This document shows, one piece after another, positions 1 through 6,380 of a stretch of 15,562 nucleotides of DNA. Position 1 is the first letter of the stretch. Each line of letters opens with the position of its first letter. Source of the DNA: JAGQTE01 sp964648005 (GTDB lineage Bacteria; Actinomycetota; Acidimicrobiia; Acidimicrobiales; Acidimicrobilacustridaceae); assembly GCA_964648005.1 (NCBI GenBank), contig CAZYKR010000081.1, positions 1-15,562 of the forward strand, written 5' to 3'. The notes beneath the pieces were generated by a model. The model ran no database searches. It saw only the letters and a list, made by a program, of their open reading frames with translations, and was not told where the DNA came from. A program made the translations under genes and the position numbers.

Positions 1-762
1 CCCGGCGACCGTGCCGGGCGTGGCGAGGCTGCCGGCAGCCGAGCCGCCGCCGCCGGCGCCGAGGCCGGCCCGCTCGAACGCCAAGGTGGCGTTGGCGACG
101 GCCCAGCCGTTGTTGAGGCCGCCGATCATCGCCGAGTCCGGCACACGGGCCTCCTCGATGAAGACCTCGTTGAACAGCGCCCGGCCGGTCATCTCCTTGA
201 GCGGGCGGATGTCGATGCCCGGCTGGTGCATGTCGATGGCGAAGTAAGTGATGCCCGAGTGCTTGGGGTTGTCGGGCTCGGTCCGGGCGATGAGCATGCC
301 GAGGTCGGCGACGTGACCGCCCGACGTCCACACCTTCTGCCCGTTGATGATCCACTCGTCGCCGTCTTTGACGGCACGGGTCTGCAGGCCCGCCAGGTCG
401 GAGCCGGCGTTGGGCTCGGAGAACAGCTGGCACCACGCCTTCTGGCCGGTCACGATCTCGCGCACGTAGAGCTGCTTCTGCTCGTCGTTGCCGTGCATGG
501 CGATGGTCGGCGCCGCCAGCAGCAGGCCCAGGCCACCGGGCGCGCCGAGCGCCCCGAAGTCGGCGATGGCCTTCTGCGCCCGCACGGCGTCGGAGCGGTT
601 CAAGCCCTTGCCGAAGGCGTCGGTGGGCAGCGACGGGGCGGCCCAGCCGCTCAACCCGAGGCGTTCCCACCACTCGGCCACGGTGAGGTCCGGATCCCAG
701 TTCTCCTCAAGCCAGGCCGTGACGGCTTCGACGACGTCGGTGGTCTGCGCGGTGTCGGTCAT
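1..762 (-). CDS. acyl-CoA dehydrogenase, partial (C-terminus lies beyond the window start)
   Basis: This is the N-terminal 254 residues of an FAD-dependent acyl-CoA dehydrogenase, which introduces an alpha,beta double bond into an acyl-CoA in the cytoplasm and passes electrons to ETF. The helical N-terminal domain covers about residues 1-105. The beta domain follows with the family signature around QLFSEPNAGSDLAGL (112-126) and NGQKVWTSGGHVADLGML (140-157), which form the FAD and substrate pocket. The start ATG at 762 is preceded by a G-rich ribosome binding site (GGGGGGAACC directly before ATG on the minus strand). The C-terminal four-helix domain and its catalytic glutamate are off the window. 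A perfect palindrome at 800-823, 38 bp before the start, suggests control by a TetR-family repressor. The family is certain. The substrate (fatty acid, branched chain or steroid) cannot be told from this part. Confidence 0.95.
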   Translation of the reverse strand, partial: MTDTAQTTDVVEAVTAWLEENWDPDLTVAEWWERLGLSGWAAPSLPTDAFGKGLNRSDAVRAQKAIADFGALGAPGGLGLLLAAPTIAMHGNDEQKQLYVREIVTGQKAWCQLFSEPNAGSDLAGLQTRAVKDGDEWIINGQKVWTSGGHVADLGMLIARTEPDNPKHSGITYFAIDMHQPGIDIRPLKEMTGRALFNEVFIEEARVPDSAMIGGLNNGWAVANATLAFERAGLGAGGGGSAAGSLATPGTVAG

Positions 763-799
763 GGTTCCCCCCGTGAACGGTGCGGACGTTCCGAAGCAA

Positions 800-823
800 C
801 AACTTGACCACACGGTCAAGTTG
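800..823. promoter_or_regulatory. putative TetR-type operator palindrome upstream of the acyl-CoA dehydrogenase
   Basis: A perfect inverted repeat, CAACTTGACC-ACAC-GGTCAAGTTG, has 10-bp arms and a 4-bp centre. It lies 38 bp before the acyl-CoA dehydrogenase start. Its TTGACC/GGTCAA half-sites resemble a -35 hexamer, so a bound dimer would block the promoter. Size and symmetry match operators of TetR-family regulators of lipid catabolism in actinobacteria. No regulator gene is in the window, so the cognate protein is unknown. Confidence 0.65.
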
Positions 824-857
824 CCGTGCAAGCCGGTCGCCTCACAGCCCACGACCC

Positions 858-907
858 GTTCTGGTGCCGAAGTCGCGTCGCCTGCGACGCGACTTCCGCA
901 CCAGAAC
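858..907 (-). terminator. long hairpin terminator after the SDR gene
   Basis: The arms at 858-880 and 885-907 are 23 nt each and complementary except for one mismatch (base 897). The loop is CCTG. The hairpin starts two bases after the SDR stop codon. No U-tract follows on the minus strand, which is common in GC-rich actinobacteria. It insulates the SDR gene from the acyl-CoA dehydrogenase promoter just downstream. Confidence 0.75.
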
Positions 908-909
908 GA

Positions 910-2001
910 TCAGATCATGGCGTGGTGGCTGATCTCGGGGTGCGAGCGCTGGAACGCCACCAGCGTCGGGAGGTACTCGGCGAGGCGCGGGCAGCTGATG
1001 CCGTGCGCCTCGAGGTCCGCCGACGCGTTGGTCGTCAGGTAGTGCGTTGGGTGGCTGAAGTAGTCGATGGCGTCGGACGGGATGCGCAACAGGTCGTGCA
1101 CGCCGGGGATCTTCTCGACGGCGAACTTGGCCAGCCCGCGGCTGATCGGCACCTTCACGATGCGCTTGTCGGTGGCGGCGCCCATGGCGTCGAGCAGCTC
1201 GTCGACGGTCAGGGGCTTGGGGTCGGCCAGCTGGTACACGCGGTCCTTGGACCGGTCGTCACCCGACAGGGCGGCGATGGCGTCGACGACGAAGTCGCGT
1301 GGCACGACGTTGAACCGGACCGCCGTCGGATCGCCGATGACCGGCATGACCGTCAGGCGCAGCTTCTGGCGCAGCAGCCACTGGGTGGCGAAGTACGGGC
1401 CGTCGAACTTCTGGGTCTGGCCGGTCGTCGAGTCCCCCACCACGATCGCCGGGCGGTAGATCGATGTGGGCATGCCCCCGCGCATCCGTTCGGCGACGGC
1501 CACCTCGGCGAGGAACTTCGTCTCCTCGTAGAAGTTGTTGAAGCGCTGGCCCACGTCGAGGTCGCTCTCGGCGAAGGGGCCGGCGTAGCGGCCCGACACG
1601 TAGCAGGTGCTGACGTACTGGTGGCGGGTCAGGCCGGGCGCCGACTCGGCGAAGCGCAGGACGTGCTCGGTGCCGACGACGTTGATGCGCATGCCGACCT
1701 CGCGGGGAACGGCCAGGTCGTACACGGCGGCCAGGTGCCACACCTCGGTGATGTCGGCGGCGAGGCGCCCCGGGTCGTCGAGGCCGAGGTCCTCGACCGT
1801 GATGTCGCCCTCGACCAGCTCGATGCGTCCGTCGAGCGATGCGTCGGCGGCCACCAGCTCGTCGACGCGGGTGCGGGCCAGGTCGGCGAACTTGGCCTGG
1901 ACCAAGCAGACCGCCCGGAGCTCGGGGTCCCGTGCGAGCACGCGGGGGAGGAGCTGGACGCCGAGGAAGCCGGGGAAGCCGGTGAAGAACGCAACTGCCA
2001 T
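910..2001 (-). CDS. extended short-chain dehydrogenase/reductase (NAD-binding, fatty acyl-CoA reductase-like)
   Basis: This 363-residue protein is an extended SDR, probably cytoplasmic and using NAD(P)H. The Rossmann motif TGFPGFLG sits at residues 7-14 right at the N-terminus. The GDIT acidic segment is at 65-68. The catalytic set is Ser131 (in YVSTCYVSG) and YEETK with Tyr158 and Lys162 (YxxxK). The IYRPAIVVGDSTTG segment (181-194) is typical of the NAD_binding_4 (male-sterility/acyl reductase) group, which reduces acyl thioesters or oxidises sterol-like alcohols. The start is ATG at 2001 because the Rossmann fold begins immediately after it; the open frame extends further upstream but runs into ispF on the other strand. 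It is divergent from ispF, and a strong hairpin follows its stop. The exact substrate is not predictable. Proximity to the acyl-CoA dehydrogenase hints at lipid metabolism. Confidence 0.88.
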   Translation of the reverse strand: MAVAFFTGFPGFLGVQLLPRVLARDPELRAVCLVQAKFADLARTRVDELVAADASLDGRIELVEGDITVEDLGLDDPGRLAADITEVWHLAAVYDLAVPREVGMRINVVGTEHVLRFAESAPGLTRHQYVSTCYVSGRYAGPFAESDLDVGQRFNNFYEETKFLAEVAVAERMRGGMPTSIYRPAIVVGDSTTGQTQKFDGPYFATQWLLRQKLRLTVMPVIGDPTAVRFNVVPRDFVVDAIAALSGDDRSKDRVYQLADPKPLTVDELLDAMGAATDKRIVKVPISRGLAKFAVEKIPGVHDLLRIPSDAIDYFSHPTHYLTTNASADLEAHGISCPRLAEYLPTLVAFQRSHPEISHHAMI

Positions 2002-2008
2002 GGGCGCC

Positions 2009-2037
2009 AGCCAAGCCCGCCGCCGTCGCGGCGTCAA
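2009..2037 (-). promoter_or_regulatory. candidate promoter of the SDR gene
   Basis: Reading the minus strand, TTGACG (2037-2032) is followed by 17 bp and then TTGGCT (2014-2009). Seven bases later comes the ATG at 2001. The -35 and the spacing are good and the -10 is weak. The geometry fits a leaderless transcript. Confidence 0.45.
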
Positions 2038-2060
2038 GGGGACGAGGTCCCGGCGCGGTG

Positions 2061-2066
2061 TAGCGT
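2061..2066 (+). promoter_or_regulatory. -10 box (TAGCGT) of ispF, probably leaderless
   Basis: TAGCGT ends 8 bases before the GTG start at 2075, with no Shine-Dalgarno sequence between. This is the same arrangement seen before several other genes in the window. No clear -35 is visible. Confidence 0.5.
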
Positions 2067-2074
2067 CGCCGATC

Positions 2075-2557
2075 GTGATCGTGCGGGTTGGCCAGGGCTT
2101 CGACGTCCACGCGTGCAGCGACGACCCGGCCCGGGTGCTCGTGCTCGGTGGCGTGACGTTTCCCGACGAGCGGGGGCTCGTCGGCCACAGCGACGCCGAT
2201 GTGGTGGCGCACGCCGCCGCCGACGCCCTGCTGGGCGCCGCCGGGTTGGGGGACATCGGAAGGCACTTCCCCGACACCGACGAGCGGTGGTCGGGCGCCG
2301 ACAGCATCGAGCTGCTGCGCGAGGTCGCCCGCATGGTGCGCGCCGCCGGGTTCGCGCCGGGCAACGTGGACTGCGCCGTCGTGTGCGAGCGTCCGAAGCT
2401 GGCGCCGCGCCGCGCCGAGATGGAGACCAACCTCAGCGACGCCGTCGGTGCGCCGGTCACGGTCAAGGGCAACCGGGCCGAGCAGCTCGGCGCCATCGGC
2501 CGCGGCGAGGGCATCGTCTGCTACGCCGTCGCCGTCGTGACCGGGAGCGAGGCCTGA
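2075..2557 (+). CDS. ispF: 2-C-methyl-D-erythritol 2,4-cyclodiphosphate synthase
   Basis: IspF converts CDP-methylerythritol 2-phosphate to the cyclic diphosphate and CMP in the MEP route to isoprenoids. The product is 160 residues, the usual length. Metal ligands are visible as Asp10 and His12 in GFDVH and His46 in DVVAHAAADALLG. The GHSDAD (37-42) and DIGRHFPDTD (60-69) signatures are intact, and GRGEGI (142-147) is near the C-terminus. The TTTE stretch of well-studied homologues reads NRAE here, keeping only the glutamate. GTG 2075 is chosen because a TAGCGT box sits 8 bases upstream; GTG 2081 (VRVGQGFDVH) is an alternative. ispD, often adjacent, is not here. The stop overlaps the rlmB start by one base (TGATG), so the two are probably translationally coupled. 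Confidence 0.95.
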   Translation: MIVRVGQGFDVHACSDDPARVLVLGGVTFPDERGLVGHSDADVVAHAAADALLGAAGLGDIGRHFPDTDERWSGADSIELLREVARMVRAAGFAPGNVDCAVVCERPKLAPRRAEMETNLSDAVGAPVTVKGNRAEQLGAIGRGEGIVCYAVAVVTGSEA

Positions 2558-3570
2558 TGCCCACCGGACCCCGCAGCGGCCGGTCGAAGGGTCGCGGTTC
2601 GGGCGGTCGTGGACCGTCGGGCGCCGGCGGTGGTCGCAGCTCGGGCGGGCGCGGTCCGAGCTCGGGCAGCGGCAGGGCGGCGAGCGGCGGCAAGAGCGGC
2701 GCGAGCAAGGGCGGCGCCAGCAAGGGCGGCGCGAGCAAGGGCGGCGCGAGCAAGGGCGCCACGTCCGGCGGCGGCCGGCCCGTTCCGGGTCGCTCGCGCG
2801 GCCTCGGCGGCGAGCAGGTCGAGGGACGCCAGGCGGTGCGCGAGCTCCTGCTGGCCGGGACGCGGCGCGTGCGCGAGGTGCTGATCGCCGTCGACCCCGA
2901 CGAGGACATCGGTCCGGCGCAGGACCTGGCCGATCTCGCCGCCGACGTGGGCGTCGGTGTGCGACAGGTCACGCGCCGCAAGCTCGACGGGATCGCCCGC
3001 ACCGACGCCCCGCAGGGCGTCGTCGCCATGGCGGCGCCGTTGCCCGAGCACCTCCTCGAGGAGCTGCTCGTCCCGGGTGAGCGCGGCGCCGTGCCGTTCC
3101 TGCTCGCCGTAGATGGTGTGACCGACCCCGGCAACCTCGGCGCGCTGCTCCGCTCGGCGGAGTGCGCCGGCGTCACCGGGGTCGTGCTGCCGCGGCACCG
3201 GGCGGTCCACGTCACGCCGGCGGTGACCAAGGCCGCGGCCGGCGCCGTCGAGCACCTGCCCATCGCCGTCGTCGGCGGGCTGCCCTCGACGGTGGCCGAG
3301 CTCCGACGCGCCGGGGTCACGGTGATCGGGATGGACATGGGCGGCGTGCCGCTGCACCGCGCCGCGGTCCCGGTCGACCAACCGGTGTGCCTGGTGCTCG
3401 GCAGCGAGGGCAAGGGCATCTCCCGCCTGGTGCGCGAGCGCTGCGACGAGGTGTTGGCGTTGCCGTTGCTCGGGCAGCTGGCGTCGTTGAACGTCGCGGC
3501 CGCCGGCGCCGTGGCCTGCTACGAGGTGGCCCGTCGGCGTCTGATCGCCGGCGATGCGGACGGCGGCTGA
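2557..3570 (+). CDS. rlmB: 23S rRNA (guanosine-2'-O-)-methyltransferase, RlmB/TrmH (SpoU) family
   Basis: This 337-residue SPOUT enzyme is expected to methylate the ribose 2'-O of a guanosine in 23S rRNA (G2251 in E. coli) using S-adenosylmethionine. Residues 1-80 are a basic Gly/Ser/Arg/Lys tail with no fold, containing four ASKGG-type repeats. Residues 84-160 form the L30e-like substrate-binding domain, starting at EQVEGRQAVRELL. The catalytic domain has the three SpoU motifs: NLGALLRSAECAGV (193-206, Arg199), LVLGSEGKGISRLVRE (279-294, Glu284) and LASLNVAAAGAV (308-319, Ser310, Asn312), which build the trefoil knot. The ATG overlaps the ispF stop. In many actinobacteria cysS lies between ispF and rlmB; here it is absent. 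Confidence is high for the family and good for RlmB rather than another SpoU member. Confidence 0.92.
   Translation: MPTGPRSGRSKGRGSGGRGPSGAGGGRSSGGRGPSSGSGRAASGGKSGASKGGASKGGASKGGASKGATSGGGRPVPGRSRGLGGEQVEGRQAVRELLLAGTRRVREVLIAVDPDEDIGPAQDLADLAADVGVGVRQVTRRKLDGIARTDAPQGVVAMAAPLPEHLLEELLVPGERGAVPFLLAVDGVTDPGNLGALLRSAECAGVTGVVLPRHRAVHVTPAVTKAAAGAVEHLPIAVVGGLPSTVAELRRAGVTVIGMDMGGVPLHRAAVPVDQPVCLVLGSEGKGISRLVRERCDEVLALPLLGQLASLNVAAAGAVACYEVARRRLIAGDADGG
2701..2760 (+). repeat. 15-bp tandem repeat, four units, inside rlmB
   Basis: Four in-frame copies of GCGAGCAAGGGCGGC run back to back. Unit 2 has GCC for GCG at its start, and unit 4 has GCC for GGC at its end. Each unit encodes Ala-Ser-Lys-Gly-Gly (the last ends Gly-Ala). 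A degenerate unit precedes it at 2686-2700. This is a likely slippage-prone minisatellite whose unit length keeps the frame. Confidence 0.9.
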
Positions 3571-3609
3571 GCCCGCGGCGCCCGGCGAGCGCGCGAAGCT
3601 GTCGCCCGC

Positions 3610-4668
3610 ATGCGCACCCGTCTCCTGCTCGCCACGTCCTGCTGCGCCGCCGCGCTGATCGCCGGCTCCTGCAGCAGCTCGTCGAGCGATGATGCCGCCA
3701 CCACCCTCTCGTTCGGGACGCTGGCCGACACCCCGTCGGGGGACACGTGCAGCGACGCCACCGGGGACCTCATGGTCGACGAGAGCGACGAAGGCCAACG
3801 ACGCGCCGAGCCGGCCGGGATCGACATCACGTCGGCGTCGGCGGAGTTGGGCGACGACGACCTCACCTTGCGCTTCGAGACGGTGCAACCGATCGCCTCG
3901 GCCCCCGAACCGCTGTTCCTGGTGCAGCACGGCGATCTGATCCAGTCGCCGTCGCTGAGTTGGGAGGTCCGCATGGAGCTCGAGGGCGGCGCCTGGACGG
4001 CGACGCTGATCACGGTCCCCAACGTCGGGCGCCAGGTCGAGACGACGTTGAACCATCCGGTGCAGGTCTCGGGCAACGCGCTCACGCTCGTGCTGCCGCG
4101 CAGCGACCTGCCGTCGATCTCCTCGCGCTTGTGGTCGTTCGGCTCGTCGGCCGGTGTGTCCGCCAACAACTCGGTCTTCGACGACTGCCTGCCCTTCGAG
4201 CAGAGCTCGACGGACGGCGGATCGACCGGCTCGACGACCGAGGGCGGGTCGAGCACCGCACCCATCGTGGGTGCGGTCGGGAGCGCCATCGAGGGGCCGG
4301 ACGGGTCGAGCGTGACGGTGCACGCGGTCGAAGCGCCGGCCGTGCCCGACGAGGGCGTGACCCTCGACGCCGTGCCCGGTACGCAGCTGGTCGCCGCCGA
4401 CGTCGAGGTGTGTGCCACCGACCGCCCGCTCCAGGCCGTGGGCGATGCGCGCTTCGTGGTGACGATGAGCAACGGCGACGTGCGCGACGTCGTGTCGCTG
4501 CCGACCAGCCCCCACCAACCGCAGTTCCCCGTCGAGATCACGCTGCGGCCCGGCTCGTGCGAGCGGGGCTGGGTGACGTTCCAGGTGGCGGCCGACACAT
4601 CGGTGGCCTCGGTCGCCTATGACGTCAGCGGCGCCGGCGTCGGCCCGCTGCTCGTCGCCGAGACCTGA
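3610..4668 (+). CDS. putative secreted lipoprotein with a C-terminal DUF4352-like domain
   Basis: This 352-residue protein starts with a short basic n-region (MRTR), a hydrophobic stretch (5-18) and a lipobox-like IAGSC ending at Cys21, followed by a Ser/Asp-rich linker. It should be lipid-anchored on the outer face of the membrane; the lipobox is slightly atypical (Ala at -3). Residues 30-195 form a predicted beta-rich domain I do not recognise. A Ser/Thr/Gly-rich linker spans about 198-220. Residues 222-350 are a second beta domain with the run of a DUF4352-type immunoglobulin-like fold (the VTVHAVEAP and GTQLVAADVEVC segments, then RGWVTFQVAADTSVASVAYD near the end). The ATG at 3610 is chosen because it gives a complete signal peptide. 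It lies 39 bases after rlmB on the same strand. Function is unknown. Confidence 0.8.
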   Translation: MRTRLLLATSCCAAALIAGSCSSSSSDDAATTLSFGTLADTPSGDTCSDATGDLMVDESDEGQRRAEPAGIDITSASAELGDDDLTLRFETVQPIASAPEPLFLVQHGDLIQSPSLSWEVRMELEGGAWTATLITVPNVGRQVETTLNHPVQVSGNALTLVLPRSDLPSISSRLWSFGSSAGVSANNSVFDDCLPFEQSSTDGGSTGSTTEGGSSTAPIVGAVGSAIEGPDGSSVTVHAVEAPAVPDEGVTLDAVPGTQLVAADVEVCATDRPLQAVGDARFVVTMSNGDVRDVVSLPTSPHQPQFPVEITLRPGSCERGWVTFQVAADTSVASVAYDVSGAGVGPLLVAET

Positions 4669-4679
4669 GCGACCGCACC

Positions 4680-4697
4680 CGGCGGCGGAGGCCGCCG
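4680..4697. terminator. short GC hairpin between convergent genes
   Basis: CGGCGGC-GGAG-GCCGCCG forms a 7-bp perfect stem with a 4-base loop, 12 bases after the lipoprotein stop and 13 bases from the thiolase stop. It could terminate both convergent transcripts. There is no U-tract, so this rests on position and stem alone. Confidence 0.5.
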
Positions 4698-4710
4698 TCG
4701 CGCCTCGTGC

Positions 4711-5862
4711 TCAGCGGGTGAGGATCGTGACCGAGGCGTTCGCCCCGCGCCCGACGGTGTGCGCCAGCGCCACGCGAGCTCCGTCGACCTGCCGGGCGCC
4801 GGCGTCGCCCCGGAGCTGGCGCACCAGCTCGACCACCTGGCCCAACGCCGACGCGCCGAGCGGCTCGCCCTTCGAGAGCAGACCGCCCGACACGTTGACC
4901 GGCAGGGCTCCGGTCGGTGCCGTCGTGCCGTCGCGCAGGAGTCGACCGCACTCGCCGGGGCCGCACAGACCGAGCTCCTCGTAGGCGAGCAGCTCCCGGG
5001 CGGCGTCGGTGTCCTGGCACTCCACCAGGTCGAGGTCGCCCGGCCCCAGCCCGGCCTCCTCGTAGGCGGCGGTGGCGGCGAGCGTCGAGGCTGCCGGGAT
5101 GTCGTCGACTGCCAGCCCCGACAACGGTGTGGCCTCCCCCAGCACGTCGCCGGGCAGGTGCGAACGCAGTGCGGCGGCGCGGAGGTGGACGGCTCGCGCA
5201 TCGCCATCGCCGGAGCGCGCTCGGCGCAGTACCACGGCGGCGGCACCCTCGTTGGGCGAGCACAGCATGAACAGGTGCAGCGGCGGGCAGATCAGTCGCG
5301 ACGCCAGCACCTCGTCCACCGTCACGGCGGCGCGGAACATGGCATCGGGGTTGGCGACGCCGTTGGCGCGGTTCTTCACCACGACCGAGGCGAGGTCGCG
5401 CTCGGTGAGCTGCGCCGCGGCCATCAGTCGCTGGGCGCGCAGCGCGAAGTACGCGGGCGCGGGCGTGAGCCCGGCCTGCTCCTGCCAGGGAGCGAAGAAC
5501 GACGACCGGATGACGCCGGCCGGCATCTTCTCGAGTCCGAGCACCACCACGGTCTCGTGCTGCCCCGACCTGATGGCGCTGGCGGCGAGCATGAGCGCCG
5601 CCGCGCCGCTGGCGCACCCGGCCTCGACGTCGACGATCGGGCCGCCGCTGCGCGACAGCGCCGACATGACCCGATGTCCTGACGCCACGCCGCCGTAGGC
5701 GGTGCCGCAGAAGGTGATGCCGATCTGCTCGCGGGCGGTGACGCCGGCCTCGGCCAGCGCGGCGCGGGCGGCGGCGACGCCGAGGTCGGTGGCGGTGCGG
5801 TCGCCGAAGCGACCGAAGGGATGCATGCCCACCCCGGCGACGACGACGCCGGACGCCGTCAC
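4711..5862 (-). CDS. thiolase-fold acyl-CoA enzyme (lipid-transfer-protein/thiolase family)
   Basis: This 383-residue protein has the two-repeat thiolase fold. The nucleophile cysteine is present as Cys83 in EAGCASGAAAL. NEGAAAVVL (204-212) closes the first half. In the second half the usual His-Asp motif reads CQDTDAARELL (282-292), the usual GHP reads GEPLGAS (332-338), and the C-terminal Gly-Cys-Gly region reads GRGANASVTIL (371-381), so the classical catalytic His and second Cys are replaced. It starts at GTG 5862, overlapping the stop of the upstream DUF35 gene by four bases (GTGA), so the two are coupled and likely form a complex. Thiolase-like proteins paired with DUF35 partners include the Ltp2 aldolases of steroid side-chain breakdown. 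Here either thiolysis or retro-aldol cleavage of an acyl-CoA is possible; I cannot decide which. Confidence 0.88.
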   Translation of the reverse strand: MTASGVVVAGVGMHPFGRFGDRTATDLGVAAARAALAEAGVTAREQIGITFCGTAYGGVASGHRVMSALSRSGGPIVDVEAGCASGAAALMLAASAIRSGQHETVVVLGLEKMPAGVIRSSFFAPWQEQAGLTPAPAYFALRAQRLMAAAQLTERDLASVVVKNRANGVANPDAMFRAAVTVDEVLASRLICPPLHLFMLCSPNEGAAAVVLRRARSGDGDARAVHLRAAALRSHLPGDVLGEATPLSGLAVDDIPAASTLAATAAYEEAGLGPGDLDLVECQDTDAARELLAYEELGLCGPGECGRLLRDGTTAPTGALPVNVSGGLLSKGEPLGASALGQVVELVRQLRGDAGARQVDGARVALAHTVGRGANASVTILTR

Positions 5863-6278
5863 GAGACGACCTCGGCGTCGAGCGGTGCGAAGGCCCAGCT
5901 GACCAGGTCCTGGCCCGACTCGGCGTCGGTGCCGACGGTGTCGAGCACGGCGCGCATCGGCTGGCCGATCGTCGGGTCCACCCCGGTATCGAGCACCAGC
6001 CGGGTGATGACCCGCAGCCCCTCGGGCAGCTCGACCACTCCGAATCCGTACGGCACCGGGCCGTCGTAGCCGGGCGGCGCCGCCGTCACCCAGGTCCACG
6101 CCCACAGGGTGCCGGTGGAGGCGAGCTGCACGGGCAGTGGATCGGCGGCGCCGCACAGGGTGCAGGTGTCGGCGCGCGGGAACTGGTGCGCCCCGCAGGC
6201 CCGGCAGCGGTCGCCGAGCAGCGCCACGCCATCTCCGGTCTGCTCGAACAGCCCTGCGCGGACGGCGAGACCTGACAT
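5859..6278 (-). CDS. DUF35 zinc-ribbon/OB-fold acyl-CoA-associated protein
   Basis: This 139-residue protein has a rubredoxin-like zinc ribbon with Cys25, Cys28, Cys39 and Cys42 (CRACG and CTLCG), followed by an OB fold from about residue 48 (STGTLWAWTWV through PYGFGVVEL). DUF35 proteins accompany thiolase-fold enzymes, bind acyl-CoA and are needed for activity of several partners, including steroid-degradation aldolases and archaeal HMG-CoA synthesis complexes. It is the first gene of a two-gene operon; its stop overlaps the thiolase start by four bases. The start is ATG 6278, with a TAGCTT box nine bases upstream on the minus strand and no Shine-Dalgarno sequence, so the mRNA is probably leaderless. 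Family assignment is confident; the metabolic pathway is inferred from the partner. Confidence 0.92.
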   Translation of the reverse strand: MSGLAVRAGLFEQTGDGVALLGDRCRACGAHQFPRADTCTLCGAADPLPVQLASTGTLWAWTWVTAAPPGYDGPVPYGFGVVELPEGLRVITRLVLDTGVDPTIGQPMRAVLDTVGTDAESGQDLVSWAFAPLDAEVVS

Positions 6279-6287
6279 CGACGTCAG

Positions 6288-6293
6288 AAGCTA
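6288..6293 (-). promoter_or_regulatory. -10 box (TAGCTT) of the DUF35-thiolase operon
   Basis: TAGCTT on the minus strand ends nine bases before the ATG at 6278. It is back to back with the plus-strand TAGCTT box at 6369, giving a divergent promoter region of about 100 bp. Confidence 0.5.
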
Positions 6294-6368
6294 GCGCCTG
6301 GCCGAAGTGCTGCCACGGCGTCTCGCGCCCCGGCGGTATCGATGCCGTCGACGGGGCGGGCGCGCCGG

Positions 6369-6374
6369 TAGCTT
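6369..6374 (+). promoter_or_regulatory. -10 box (TAGCTT) of the NAGS-like gene
   Basis: TAGCTT ends six bases before the GTG at 6381 with no Shine-Dalgarno sequence. This supports GTG 6381 as the start of a leaderless mRNA over the internal ATGs at 6411 and 6423. Confidence 0.5.
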
Positions 6375-6380
6375 GCCGTC

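Noticed and set aside
826..2556. Long open frame continuous with rlmB on the plus strand
   Set aside because: It overlaps the SDR gene on the other strand and ispF in another frame, both with strong motifs. The peptide is Arg/Gly/Val-rich with no family signature. rlmB begins at 2557.
2686..2760. Possible CRISPR-like short repeats
   Set aside because: The units are 15 bp, contiguous without spacers, and in frame within rlmB, so this is a coding minisatellite.
2521..4518. 665-codon open frame on the minus strand opposite rlmB and the lipoprotein
   Set aside because: It is an antisense shadow caused by high GC; its composition is Arg/His/Gly-rich, and it overlaps convincing plus-strand genes.
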